Source of the DNA: Algoriphagus pacificus
Lineage (GTDB): Bacteria > Bacteroidota > Bacteroidia > Cytophagales > Cyclobacteriaceae
Assembly: GCF_017254845.1 (NCBI RefSeq)
Contig: NZ_JAFKCU010000002.1
Span: 979,859 to 1,043,858, forward strand
Length of the DNA stretch: 64,000 bases
Direction of reading: 5' to 3'
Shown: positions 46,149 through 54,461 of the stretch, piece after piece
Layout of the letters: each line of letters opens with the position of its first letter
Numbering within the stretch: the first letter of the stretch is position 1
The notes under the pieces: generated by a model
Told to the model about the DNA's origin: nothing
The model's input: the letters and a program-made list of their open reading frames with translations, nothing else
Database searches by the model: none
Position numbers and translations under genes: made by a program

Positions 46149-47368
46149 TGCAAGGTGTTTTCACATACCTTTTGGAGAGTAGTTTGGCTTTAGTATTGGT
46201 AGCTATTTTCTATAAACTTGTCCTGGAAGATCTAACGTTTTTCGATCTCAGTAGAGCTTTTCTGCTTGTTTTGATTACTTGTGCTGCAGTGTTACCGCTG
46301 ATTTCTATTGATTTCCAATGGTTGGCTGAAGATTCGGTCAGGAGGGTAAATAACTCCCTGCCTTGGTTGAATGGAATTGAAAATCAAAATTTAATTCTTA
46401 CAGAAGAAAATAATTTGTCTTGGTATTATGTACCGCTTTTGGTGTACTTGGCAGGGCTCTTTTTTAGGCTGGTGAAATTAGGTTTTGGGATTTACAGAAC
46501 TTTGGTTTTGATAGCTCAATCACAAAAAATTGAGACTGATTCCCATACCCTCGTTATTAATCCAAAATTCATTCCTGCTTCCTTTTTCAATTTTATTCTA
46601 CTTCCGACTTATCAAGAGAATAATTCGGATCAGCAACAGATTCTGCTCCATGAATCGGTTCATATCCAAAAAGGACATTCATGGGATGTCTTATTTGTCC
46701 AGCTTTTGAAATCAGTTTTCTGGTTTAATCCTGCTATTTACATGCTGGAAAAACAGCTTCGTGAAGTTCATGAGTTTCAGGCTGATCAAGCCGTTACTAG
46801 TCAGTATTCCCCAGTTGCATATTCACGGTTATTACTAAGGCAACTTAGACAAGATTGTGGTTTGCAATTCATGAATAATTTCAATCAATTTCAAACAAAA
46901 AAAAGAATCATTATGATGAACAAATCAAAGTCAAATGGCTCCTTGAAAAGCAGGTTTCTGCTAGGTGTGCCAATGATAGTATTAATGATAGGCTTATTCT
47001 CCTGTGATATGGCCTTCAGTGAAAGTGAATTGACAGGAGTCTGGAAAGGCACCGAATTTAAATTCGAGCAAACAGCAGGTCCTGATTTAGTAGCGATGGT
47101 AGAAGGTGGAAGGGACCTTCACATTCAAAGTAGATTGGCTCTGAATGAGGATGGAACTGTACAAATTACTTCAGGTCAAGGTGAAATGAATGGAAGCGGA
47201 ACTTGGGTTTTAAAAGAGAATCAAATTGTGGTATCCATGGGAGGAGAGGACACTTATTATGAAATTCTTTCTTTAACTGATACAGAATTAATTACAAAGC
47301 ATGAAGTCGAATTCGAAACTCCAATGGGAAAACTTGCCGGAACGATTACACTAGAGTACGAGCGGTAA
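46145..47368 (+). CDS. M56 (BlaR1-like) membrane peptidase with lipocalin-like domain
   Basis: This 407-aa protein has N-terminal membrane helices and the zinc motif HESVH (169-173), with EVHEFQADQ as in its paralogue. The junction QTKKRIIMMNK is nearly identical to that of the first peptidase. The hydrophobic stretch 270-286 ends FSC (Cys287), lipobox-like. Beyond it lies a different output: about 115 residues with SELTGVWKGTEFKFE, NEDGTVQITS and GTWVLKENQIVVS, the pattern of lipocalin-like (DUF4923-type) domains. No penicillin-binding domain is present. The ligand is unknown. Confidence 0.85.
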   Translation: MMQGVFTYLLESSLALVLVAIFYKLVLEDLTFFDLSRAFLLVLITCAAVLPLISIDFQWLAEDSVRRVNNSLPWLNGIENQNLILTEENNLSWYYVPLLVYLAGLFFRLVKLGFGIYRTLVLIAQSQKIETDSHTLVINPKFIPASFFNFILLPTYQENNSDQQQILLHESVHIQKGHSWDVLFVQLLKSVFWFNPAIYMLEKQLREVHEFQADQAVTSQYSPVAYSRLLLRQLRQDCGLQFMNNFNQFQTKKRIIMMNKSKSNGSLKSRFLLGVPMIVLMIGLFSCDMAFSESELTGVWKGTEFKFEQTAGPDLVAMVEGGRDLHIQSRLALNEDGTVQITSGQGEMNGSGTWVLKENQIVVSMGGEDTYYEILSLTDTELITKHEVEFETPMGKLAGTITLEYER

Positions 47369-47380
47369 AAAATTTATTCT

Positions 47381-47403
47381 AATCTACGAATAAGTCGTAG
47401 ATT
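47381..47403. promoter_or_regulatory. Perfect palindrome after the second peptidase gene
   Basis: AATCTACGA (47381-47389) and TCGTAGATT (47395-47403) are perfect inverted repeats around ATAAG, and TTCTTAT follows. The arms contain the same CTACGA/TCGTAG sequence found before both BlaI genes. It could be a weak terminator, a third repressor site, or both. Confidence 0.5.
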
Positions 47404-47428
47404 TTCTTATAGGGTTTCTAAAAAAAAA

Positions 47429-47450
47429 GCACCATGGATTCCATGATGCC
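47429..47450. terminator. Bidirectional terminator before the M14 peptidase gene end
   Basis: GCACCATGG (47429-47437) pairs with CCATGATGC (47441-47449) with one mismatch. T-runs follow on both sides, eight or more leftward. It serves the leftward M14 gene and may stop read-through from module 2. Confidence 0.8.
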
Positions 47451-47471
47451 TTTTTCGTTTTACGATTTCTT

Positions 47472-50012
47472 TTAGTCCATTTGATTCCCAAAGAAAATAG
47501 CATTGAGGAAGAGTTTGTTTGTTCCAAACCAAGTACCTCTGAAGTTGGGAGAATCATAAAAGTTGATCACTCTTCCTCTTCCTACCGGTGAAATGATAAT
47601 GGAGGCAGATTTCTTGATCAGTTCAAGGTTTGAATCAGAAATGTATCCGCCCAGCAAAGGGTTTTCCGTGTAGCGGATCGGTGTGAGGTATTTGTTTTGA
47701 CTCGGCTGCATGAAAATGGAATTGTTTCTATAAACAGGCAATTGCTCTCTTCTATATCCATAAGTAATTGGATGTGTCAAGTCCATTCTTGCCATGTAAA
47801 TACTTCCTCCAACTTCCTTAGCTCCTTCAAATGCACTTCTATCCGCAAAAGGAAGTTCTTCCGGATCCGTAGATTCTCCTTGCTCAACAGGAGTTTCTTT
47901 AATAATCCCTTTTTGGTTCAAGTAAAGACTTGCAGATTTCATCGCAATGATGGTTCCGCCTCTTTGAGTCCAGTCTTTCAAATGGTTCAATACTGATTCT
48001 GGAAAAGAATTATAGTTTCCCGCAGGGAGGATAAGTGTGTTGTAATCAAAAAGATTTACCCGACCCATTTGATCAGAATTTACTTTGGTGATTGGCATGC
48101 CAACTTGAGAATCCAATAAATACCAGATTTCCCCAGCTTCGTAACTCGATACACCATCTCCAACTACCATGATCACTTTAGGCTCTGTGACTGCGCCGAC
48201 TAAATTTGAACCAAGATCAATTCCTTTCAAATTCAAACCTGTTTGAGTCGCATAGACTTGCTGATGGGTCGACTTAGAAAGGTTTTTAAGAACATCCTTC
48301 AAATTGTCTTCGCTGAGTTTTTGAAAACCTGTTGGGATCATCAATGTCCCAGCTGCAAAATCCACTGGACCTTTTTGAGTTTGGGAGGTAAAAGGGCGAT
48401 TGACTATTTCTACATGAACACCAGCTTCCTGCAGATTATAAAGCATTTTTGGAGCATAATAATCTGACCAATCAATCAAATAAGCATAAGCTTTATCGGT
48501 AGGGAATTCAAAATCTGCCGGGGAATTATCAGTGACTTCTGCACCTAATTTGACTCCGGCACTTTTGCCAAAAGGCATCCCATAGGTATGAGCCATTGTC
48601 CAGGTTGACGCATCATAAAAAACTGAATCAGCAAATTCGGTTACCTCTTCAAACATGGTTCTTACCATTCGGTATTGAGGTTGGGAAGTTGGTACAATCC
48701 ACGACTTCCCCTTTTTGAAAGAATAATCTCCAAGATTTAAATCGCTTTCGTTTTCATAAACCTTGATTTTATGATCCAACAAAAGCTGAACAAAAAGTCT
48801 GCTTCTGCTTTCATCAAATTCATCTCCGAATACATAATTTTTGGCAGCATCTTTTGAACCTTCATTCACGGCAGTTTCAAAAAACTCTCTCAGATATTCA
48901 TGCATGAAATTTTTATTGTCTAAAGCCGCTTCCATAGTGGCCAAGGAACTTCTCACATGATTCCGAATAGTAAATTCAAATTTGATTTCACCTCTTTGAC
49001 TGTCTTGCACATGTCCTCGGCTACTTGCTTGCTCAAATACTAAACCCAAACCTCCGTGAATATCCGGATAGGTACTTCCATAGCCGGGGTAGCTATTGTC
49101 AAATACTTCTTTGGACCAATATAGGCTGCCGATTTCATCTAAGTATTTGGAGAAATATTTCGCGAAACGGACGTTGATGTCGTCGTAATTTTTTCTTGGA
49201 ACTACAGGGTTTTCACTTCCATAAGGTTTGGTAGGCTCAAAGAAATACGTGCTATTTGTGCCCATTTCATGAAAGTCAGTAGTCACATTTGGATACCAGG
49301 TATGATACCAGGCGATTTTAGCCTGAGTTTCTGGATGTGCCAATGGAAGCCAATCCCGGTTCAGATCAAACCAATAATGGTTGGTTCTCCCTCCTGGCCA
49401 AACTTCATTATGCTCCCTATCCAATGGATCAGCAACAGGAGGGAAGCCTTTATTCGTATTTGCCCAATGACTATGACGATCTCTTCCATCTGGATTGACA
49501 GTTGGATCAATATGTACTATGGCATTTGCTTTAAGCTCTTGCGCCAATTCTGACTGGGAAGCCAAAAGCCAATAAGCAGTAAGCATAGCAGCCTCAGCAG
49601 AAGATGGTTCATTGCCATGGACTCCGTAACCTTGATGGATAATGGCAGGCATAGAACTCACATCTGGCATGGATTGCCTTGGATCTGCAAGCTGTAATTG
49701 CTTGAGTCTGATTTCTTCCAATTTCCCCATATTTTCCTCTGAAGCAATAGTCAGAATGATTTTAGGCCGAAGTTCATGGGTATAACCGATTACTTTCAAT
49801 TCAGCCCGATCCGAAAGCTCATCCAGTGTTTCAAAGTATTTTACGATTAGGTCATATCGTGTATGCCATTCTCCGATTTTATAGCCTAAGAATTCCGAAG
49901 GAGATGGAATGGCTGGATCAAATGTTTCTCCGGGAAAGAAGTAGTTTTCTTGCGCCTGACTGTTTAAGCATAAGAAAATCCCGAGTAAGAATGAGAGTAG
50001 TGGTTTTTTCAT
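47472..50012 (-). CDS. Secreted M14 zinc carboxypeptidase-like protein
   Basis: This 846-aa protein has a signal peptide (about 1-21). The M14 zinc site is complete: His132 and Glu135 in HGNEPSS and His248 in TTDFHEMG. Arg219 in DLNRDW and the catalytic Glu327 in LVFEQASSRG are also present. The second half is a class I glutamine-amidotransferase-like fold near residues 610-710 (VIMVVGDGVSSYEAGEIW, LILPAGNYNSFP), seen in several Bacteroidota M14 proteins. It should remove C-terminal residues from peptides in the periplasm or outside. Substrate unknown. It is a single leftward gene. Confidence 0.9.
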   Translation of the reverse strand: MKKPLLSFLLGIFLCLNSQAQENYFFPGETFDPAIPSPSEFLGYKIGEWHTRYDLIVKYFETLDELSDRAELKVIGYTHELRPKIILTIASEENMGKLEEIRLKQLQLADPRQSMPDVSSMPAIIHQGYGVHGNEPSSAEAAMLTAYWLLASQSELAQELKANAIVHIDPTVNPDGRDRHSHWANTNKGFPPVADPLDREHNEVWPGGRTNHYWFDLNRDWLPLAHPETQAKIAWYHTWYPNVTTDFHEMGTNSTYFFEPTKPYGSENPVVPRKNYDDINVRFAKYFSKYLDEIGSLYWSKEVFDNSYPGYGSTYPDIHGGLGLVFEQASSRGHVQDSQRGEIKFEFTIRNHVRSSLATMEAALDNKNFMHEYLREFFETAVNEGSKDAAKNYVFGDEFDESRSRLFVQLLLDHKIKVYENESDLNLGDYSFKKGKSWIVPTSQPQYRMVRTMFEEVTEFADSVFYDASTWTMAHTYGMPFGKSAGVKLGAEVTDNSPADFEFPTDKAYAYLIDWSDYYAPKMLYNLQEAGVHVEIVNRPFTSQTQKGPVDFAAGTLMIPTGFQKLSEDNLKDVLKNLSKSTHQQVYATQTGLNLKGIDLGSNLVGAVTEPKVIMVVGDGVSSYEAGEIWYLLDSQVGMPITKVNSDQMGRVNLFDYNTLILPAGNYNSFPESVLNHLKDWTQRGGTIIAMKSASLYLNQKGIIKETPVEQGESTDPEELPFADRSAFEGAKEVGGSIYMARMDLTHPITYGYRREQLPVYRNNSIFMQPSQNKYLTPIRYTENPLLGGYISDSNLELIKKSASIIISPVGRGRVINFYDSPNFRGTWFGTNKLFLNAIFFGNQMD

Positions 50013-50141
50013 GGATCCAATTTATTCCAAAATCGATTAGAATTTGTGGTAAAATCGGAAAAATCCATCAATGGTTTTTTGTTTGCTGTCAATTTGAAGT
50101 AATTTATCCCCGTTAGTATTTATCCTAAAATAATCTATTGT

Positions 50142-50909
50142 ATGAAAAAGACATCGCTGACCCTGGCGCTTACCTTATCTGCTTTTAGTATCAGCTTTTT
50201 AGCTTGTGCACAAGAGAAAACCCCGCCTCCGATGAAACCTGAGGCAACCGAATTTTATACTCCAGTACCTCCAAGAGTCACTCCTGGCGCTCACAATACA
50301 GCTCCACCATCTGATGCTATTGTTTTGTTTGATGGAACAAGCCTGAATGGATTTGTCAGTGCAAGAGATGGATCAAGCCCTGCGGAATGGACCATCGAAA
50401 ATGGTGAATTGGTAGTAACCCGAGGCAAAGGCGATATCCAATCCAAATTGGCTTTTGGAGATGCGCAATATCATGTGGAATGGTCTGCACCTACCGAAAT
50501 TGTAGGAGAGGGTCAAGGTCGTGGAAACTCAGGATTTTTCTTGATGGGATTGTATGAAGTTCAGGTTTTGGATAGCTACGAAAGTAAAACTTATACCAAT
50601 GGACAAGCTGGAAGTATCTATAAACAACATCCTCCTTTGGCAATGGCTTTGAGACCTCCGGGAGAATGGAATTATTATGACATCATTTTCAAAGCTCCTC
50701 GCTTTAATAAAGATGGAATCGTTACTTCCCCAGCGACTGTTACAGTCTTGATGAACGGAGTTTTGGTTCAAAACCACGTTACTTTGAAAGGTCCTACCGA
50801 ATACATCGGTATTCCAAATTATAAGGCACATCCAGAGGAATTGCCAATCAAATTGCAAGACCATGGAAACCCTGTGAGATTTAGAAATATCTGGATTCGC
50901 AAGCTTTAA
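50142..50909 (+). CDS. DUF1080 lipoprotein (3-keto-disaccharide hydrolase-like)
   Basis: This 255-aa protein has a lipoprotein signal (ISFLACAQE, Cys near residue 22) and one DUF1080 concanavalin-like domain: IVLFDGTSLNGFVSARDG, WTIENGELVVTRGKGDIQS and GNSGFFLMGLYEVQVLDSY. Some DUF1080 members cleave 3-keto-glycosides formed by Gfo/Idh/MocA oxidoreductases, and such an oxidoreductase gene follows 72 bases later, which supports that role. The substrate is not known. It is exported and probably lipid-anchored. Confidence 0.87.
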   Translation: MKKTSLTLALTLSAFSISFLACAQEKTPPPMKPEATEFYTPVPPRVTPGAHNTAPPSDAIVLFDGTSLNGFVSARDGSSPAEWTIENGELVVTRGKGDIQSKLAFGDAQYHVEWSAPTEIVGEGQGRGNSGFFLMGLYEVQVLDSYESKTYTNGQAGSIYKQHPPLAMALRPPGEWNYYDIIFKAPRFNKDGIVTSPATVTVLMNGVLVQNHVTLKGPTEYIGIPNYKAHPEELPIKLQDHGNPVRFRNIWIRKL

Positions 50910-50922
50910 TTACTCATTTGGA

Positions 50923-50956
50923 AGGAGCAGCATTTTCTATGTTGCTCCTTTTTTTG
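50923..50956 (+). terminator. Terminator after the DUF1080 gene
   Basis: AAGGAGCA (50923-50930) pairs with TGCTCCTT (50944-50951), and a T run follows. It falls between the DUF1080 gene and the oxidoreductase gene, so they may have separate transcripts or partial read-through. Confidence 0.8.
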
Positions 50957-50981
50957 TCAATACTCAATAAACCTAACAACC

Positions 50982-52322
50982 ATGTCATCAAGAAGACGAT
51001 TTATTCAAAACTCCATATTTGTAGGCGCAGGATTAAGTATGCCAAATATCTTGACCGCTGCAGATTTTGGAAGATATACCCGAAAAGTAAAACCATCAGA
51101 TCAACTGAATTACGGTTTGATAGGTGCCAATGGAATGGGTTGGTCCAATATGAACGCGCATTTGAAATTGCCTGAAGTTAATTGCGTGGCAATTGCTGAT
51201 GTCGATCAAAGCGTATTGGATCGAAGAAGTGAAGATGTATTCAAACTTCGCGGAACCCGTCCAAAGCTTTACAAAGATTATCGAAAGTTGCTAGAGGATC
51301 CAGACATAGATATTGTGATTATCGGGACTCCGGATCACTGGCATTGCCTGAATATGGTTGATGCGGTTTCAGCTGGAAAGAATGTCTATGTAGAAAAACC
51401 AATTGCCAATACTATTGAGGAATGTCAGCTCATGGTAAAAGCTCAGGAGCGCTACGGAAAAGTAGTTCAAGTAGGCCAATGGCAGCGATCTGGCTCTCAA
51501 TATGCCCAAGCGATTGATTATGTAAAATCAGGTAAGTTGGGTCAAATAAGATTGGTTAAATGCTGGGCTTATCAAGGTTGGATGAAACCAGTTCCTGTTT
51601 TACCAAATGGACCAGCACCGGCGGGAGTGGATTACAAAATGTGGTTAGGTCCTGCACCTGAGCGTCCTTTCAATCCTAATCGATTCCACTTCAATTTCCG
51701 TTGGTTTTGGGACTATGCTGGAGGCTTGATGACAGATTGGGGAGTTCATGAGATTGACATTGCGCTATATGCGATGGGAGTTAGCGCTCCAAAATCTGTG
51801 ATGGCTTCTGGTGGCAAATTTGCTTATCCAGATGATGCTTCCGAGACTCCAGACACCCTGCAAACTGTGTATGAATACGATGGATTCAATATGCTTTGGG
51901 AACATGCCACAGGTATCGATGGAGGAAATTATGGTACTACAGAAGGCATTGCTTTTATAGGAAACAATGCAACCTTGGTAGTAAATAGAGGTGGATGGAA
52001 AGTAATTCCTGAAACTGAAAACAAGGATGGTCAGCGTGTACCAAAAGTGGCAGAAGTTCCTCATACACCAGGAGTGGGAAATGCCTTAGATCATCATGCT
52101 AAAAACTTTATCGAAGCGGTAAAAGCAAATGACCCTAGCTTATTGAATTGTGCTATTCAAACTGGAAGTGTGGCTGCAATCAATGCTCAAATGGGAAATA
52201 TCGCGTACAAGACCGGTAAAAAAGTCTATTGGGATGCGACCAAAAATCAATTCACTGATGCCGAAGCAAACCAATTAATCAAAGCTCACTATCATAATGG
52301 ATGGGAGCTTCCGAAAGTATAA
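50982..52322 (+). CDS. Tat-exported Gfo/Idh/MocA oxidoreductase
   Basis: This 446-aa NAD(P)-dependent oxidoreductase begins with a Tat-like signal (SSRRRFIQN), as is usual for the exported members of this family. The Rossmann motif reads GLIGANGMGWSN, and EKPIANT provides the conserved catalytic Lys. WDYAGGLMTDWGVHEIDIA is in the substrate domain. It should oxidise a sugar, probably at C3 of a glycoside, with its own bound cofactor. The adjacent DUF1080 lipoprotein suggests a two-step keto-glycoside route. Substrate unknown. Confidence 0.9.
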   Translation: MSSRRRFIQNSIFVGAGLSMPNILTAADFGRYTRKVKPSDQLNYGLIGANGMGWSNMNAHLKLPEVNCVAIADVDQSVLDRRSEDVFKLRGTRPKLYKDYRKLLEDPDIDIVIIGTPDHWHCLNMVDAVSAGKNVYVEKPIANTIEECQLMVKAQERYGKVVQVGQWQRSGSQYAQAIDYVKSGKLGQIRLVKCWAYQGWMKPVPVLPNGPAPAGVDYKMWLGPAPERPFNPNRFHFNFRWFWDYAGGLMTDWGVHEIDIALYAMGVSAPKSVMASGGKFAYPDDASETPDTLQTVYEYDGFNMLWEHATGIDGGNYGTTEGIAFIGNNATLVVNRGGWKVIPETENKDGQRVPKVAEVPHTPGVGNALDHHAKNFIEAVKANDPSLLNCAIQTGSVAAINAQMGNIAYKTGKKVYWDATKNQFTDAEANQLIKAHYHNGWELPKV

Positions 52323-52348
52323 TATTGAAATACAAATGACGAAATACG

Positions 52349-52377
52349 AACCCTTCGAAGAAATTTGAAGGGTTTTT
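52349..52377. terminator. Terminator between oxidoreductase and Lgt-like gene
   Basis: AACCCTTC (52349-52356) pairs with GAAGGGTT (52367-52374), with T-rich sequence following rightward. It ends directly against the stop codon of the leftward Lgt-like gene. Confidence 0.75.
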
Positions 52378-54234
52378 CTATTTTTTGTAATTAAACCGGT
52401 ATCCAAAATTCACTAAAAACTGGCTGTTTTTTGAATCTCCATAGCCGTAACTATTGAATCCCGGATCTTTTGAAAATTGAAAAGTCATGTTGACTAAAAG
52501 CCTTCTTTCGATAATAGTTTGACCTTGGATAAATGTTCCTAAATCGCTTACCCCAACTCTCAATTTATTTCCAAATGGTAGTCCAAACCCAGAACCAATT
52601 GCTCCTTCAAATCTCATCCCAGGAAAAGGACTTGGAAGACTATTAGAAATACCCCCGTCTAAAAAGAGAATTCTTTCAGGACCAATTCTCATGTAAGTTT
52701 GGATATAAACCGGTGAGTTGACAATAAGCGTTGAGGGGTTTGCCGTATCAACCTCCTTTTCTGTGAAGGCATTCCAACCAAGGCTTCCCATATGAAGTCC
52801 ACCTCCCAATCCTACCCATTTCCAATCTTTTTTGACAAAGGGATTTACTGAGAAAAGCGTTTTTGTATTGGTTGTAATTGGGTCATTATCCAGTTTTTGT
52901 TCTGTCAAACTGCCATAGGAAAAATTAAGACCGTAGGTTAAGATTCCATTGTCAGTGATTTTTGACCTACCTAAACCTAGCCCACCTACCGAATAACTGG
53001 ACTCGAATGCAGAATATTGATAGTTATTTGAACAGCCTGTATTACTGCTTGAAGCACCTTTATAAACGGAAGTGGAAAAATAATCACCGGAGGAATATCC
53101 ACCAGTTATAAAATCATATCTCTTAACTTGAGTGCTGTCTTGAGGCAAAGTATTCCAAGTTTGGCTCATTAGAAAAATTGGTAGGATCATACTCGCTAAG
53201 ACGCCCCAGCGAAATTGCGGGACTGTATTTTCCTTGAAATAATGAACAGAAAAAAGTGCAATACTTGGAAAAAGCATCAGGTTCATTGCCAGCATCTCTG
53301 CGAAACTCATCCAAAATCTTAGTGACCAAGTCATCACTACTGTAATCCCAAGAAAGATAAATGCTGTTAAGAAGCTAGGAAAATAAGGTGCCTTACTTTT
53401 GGCTAAATCCTTGGTTTCTCTTTCTCTTTTCAGGATGATTATGGTGCAAATGATTGAAATGAAAATCAAGATCCATTGCATGGACTTCAAGCCAAAAAAC
53501 ACGGTTCCCCCCATCGCGTGTGCGCTTGGATCCCTAAAAAACTCTGTAAAAAATCTTATAAACGCCCATGTACTTAATGATGCCAAAAACAGATTGCCAG
53601 GTGTCTTGATTTTCTTTTTTAAGTAAAGTAAAACCAAGATAACTGCGATTCCATTAAGGACTTCATAGAACTGGAAAGGATGTAAGCTAGGAGTGGGCGA
53701 ACTTAGTCCCTCTATGAGTTCAAGATTGAAATAATGTGCATGTGGGGGACTATCAAACCCATATTTTACACCCCATGGTAAAGTAGTTGGAGTACCATAA
53801 CAGCAACCTAGTAGTAGGCAACCAAATCGCTGTAGGGCCAATCCCACTGGAAAAGCATATGCAAATGAATCAATACTTGAAATGGGGATTTTGAAAAGTT
53901 TAATCCCGATCAAAAAGCTGATTAATCCCAAAAGCACTCCACCTAATAGTACTTTGCCTTCTGCATCTGGAAGCACCAGGTTTTGGAAAAAATAGGACCA
54001 CTCTGTTGATCCATAAGAATTGATTTTGGTACCAATTATGAAAAAAAGCCTAGAAAATGCCAGCACGATTAACCAGCTGAAAAGCGGTATTTTTCTTTTG
54101 ACTCCTTGAATTACTAGGATAACTGTGACTGCTAGGAAGGCGATGATATAAAAAATATTAAAAAATGAGGAGAGGAATTCTCCACCAAGAATTAACTGAT
54201 TGAATGCTAAAAAAAATGCCTTCCAGCTCCCCAT
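52378..54234 (-). CDS. Lgt-like membrane protein with a beta-rich C-terminal extension
   Basis: This 618-aa protein has an Lgt-family fold in its N-terminal part (about 1-270). R136-FGCLLLGCCYG aligns with the Lgt signature RIGNFINGE of E. coli, H185-PFQFYE with HPSQLYE, and R227-FFTEFFRDP with the later conserved Arg region. The residues equivalent to Asn146 and Glu151 of E. coli Lgt are cysteines here. Two or more extra membrane helices follow (285-360). From about 370 to 618 the protein is Gly/Ser/aromatic-rich and strand-like (SSYSVGGLGLGRSKI, GLGGGLHMGSLGW), with three or more Cys. True diacylglyceryl transfer to prolipoprotein is doubtful. I found no sign of a frameshift. Confidence 0.75.
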   Translation of the reverse strand: MGSWKAFFLAFNQLILGGEFLSSFFNIFYIIAFLAVTVILVIQGVKRKIPLFSWLIVLAFSRLFFIIGTKINSYGSTEWSYFFQNLVLPDAEGKVLLGGVLLGLISFLIGIKLFKIPISSIDSFAYAFPVGLALQRFGCLLLGCCYGTPTTLPWGVKYGFDSPPHAHYFNLELIEGLSSPTPSLHPFQFYEVLNGIAVILVLLYLKKKIKTPGNLFLASLSTWAFIRFFTEFFRDPSAHAMGGTVFFGLKSMQWILIFISIICTIIILKRERETKDLAKSKAPYFPSFLTAFIFLGITVVMTWSLRFWMSFAEMLAMNLMLFPSIALFSVHYFKENTVPQFRWGVLASMILPIFLMSQTWNTLPQDSTQVKRYDFITGGYSSGDYFSTSVYKGASSSNTGCSNNYQYSAFESSYSVGGLGLGRSKITDNGILTYGLNFSYGSLTEQKLDNDPITTNTKTLFSVNPFVKKDWKWVGLGGGLHMGSLGWNAFTEKEVDTANPSTLIVNSPVYIQTYMRIGPERILFLDGGISNSLPSPFPGMRFEGAIGSGFGLPFGNKLRVGVSDLGTFIQGQTIIERRLLVNMTFQFSKDPGFNSYGYGDSKNSQFLVNFGYRFNYKK

Positions 54235-54461
54235 GATTTTGTTTTTATTAAAATTACATCTGAATGGGGTCTTTATTTATACATAACCAAAATTAAATTT
54301 TTCAAAAAATGCAAAATCAACTTTTCATTTTGGTAAAAAATAATAATTCTTAAATCCGGATTTGCGATTTAAGTCATTCAGACGTTTTAGAAATTTAAGG
54401 TTCCAGGAGGAATTCCATTAAAACAGATTTATCCTCGGACCTTATTGATTATTTTGAGAGC

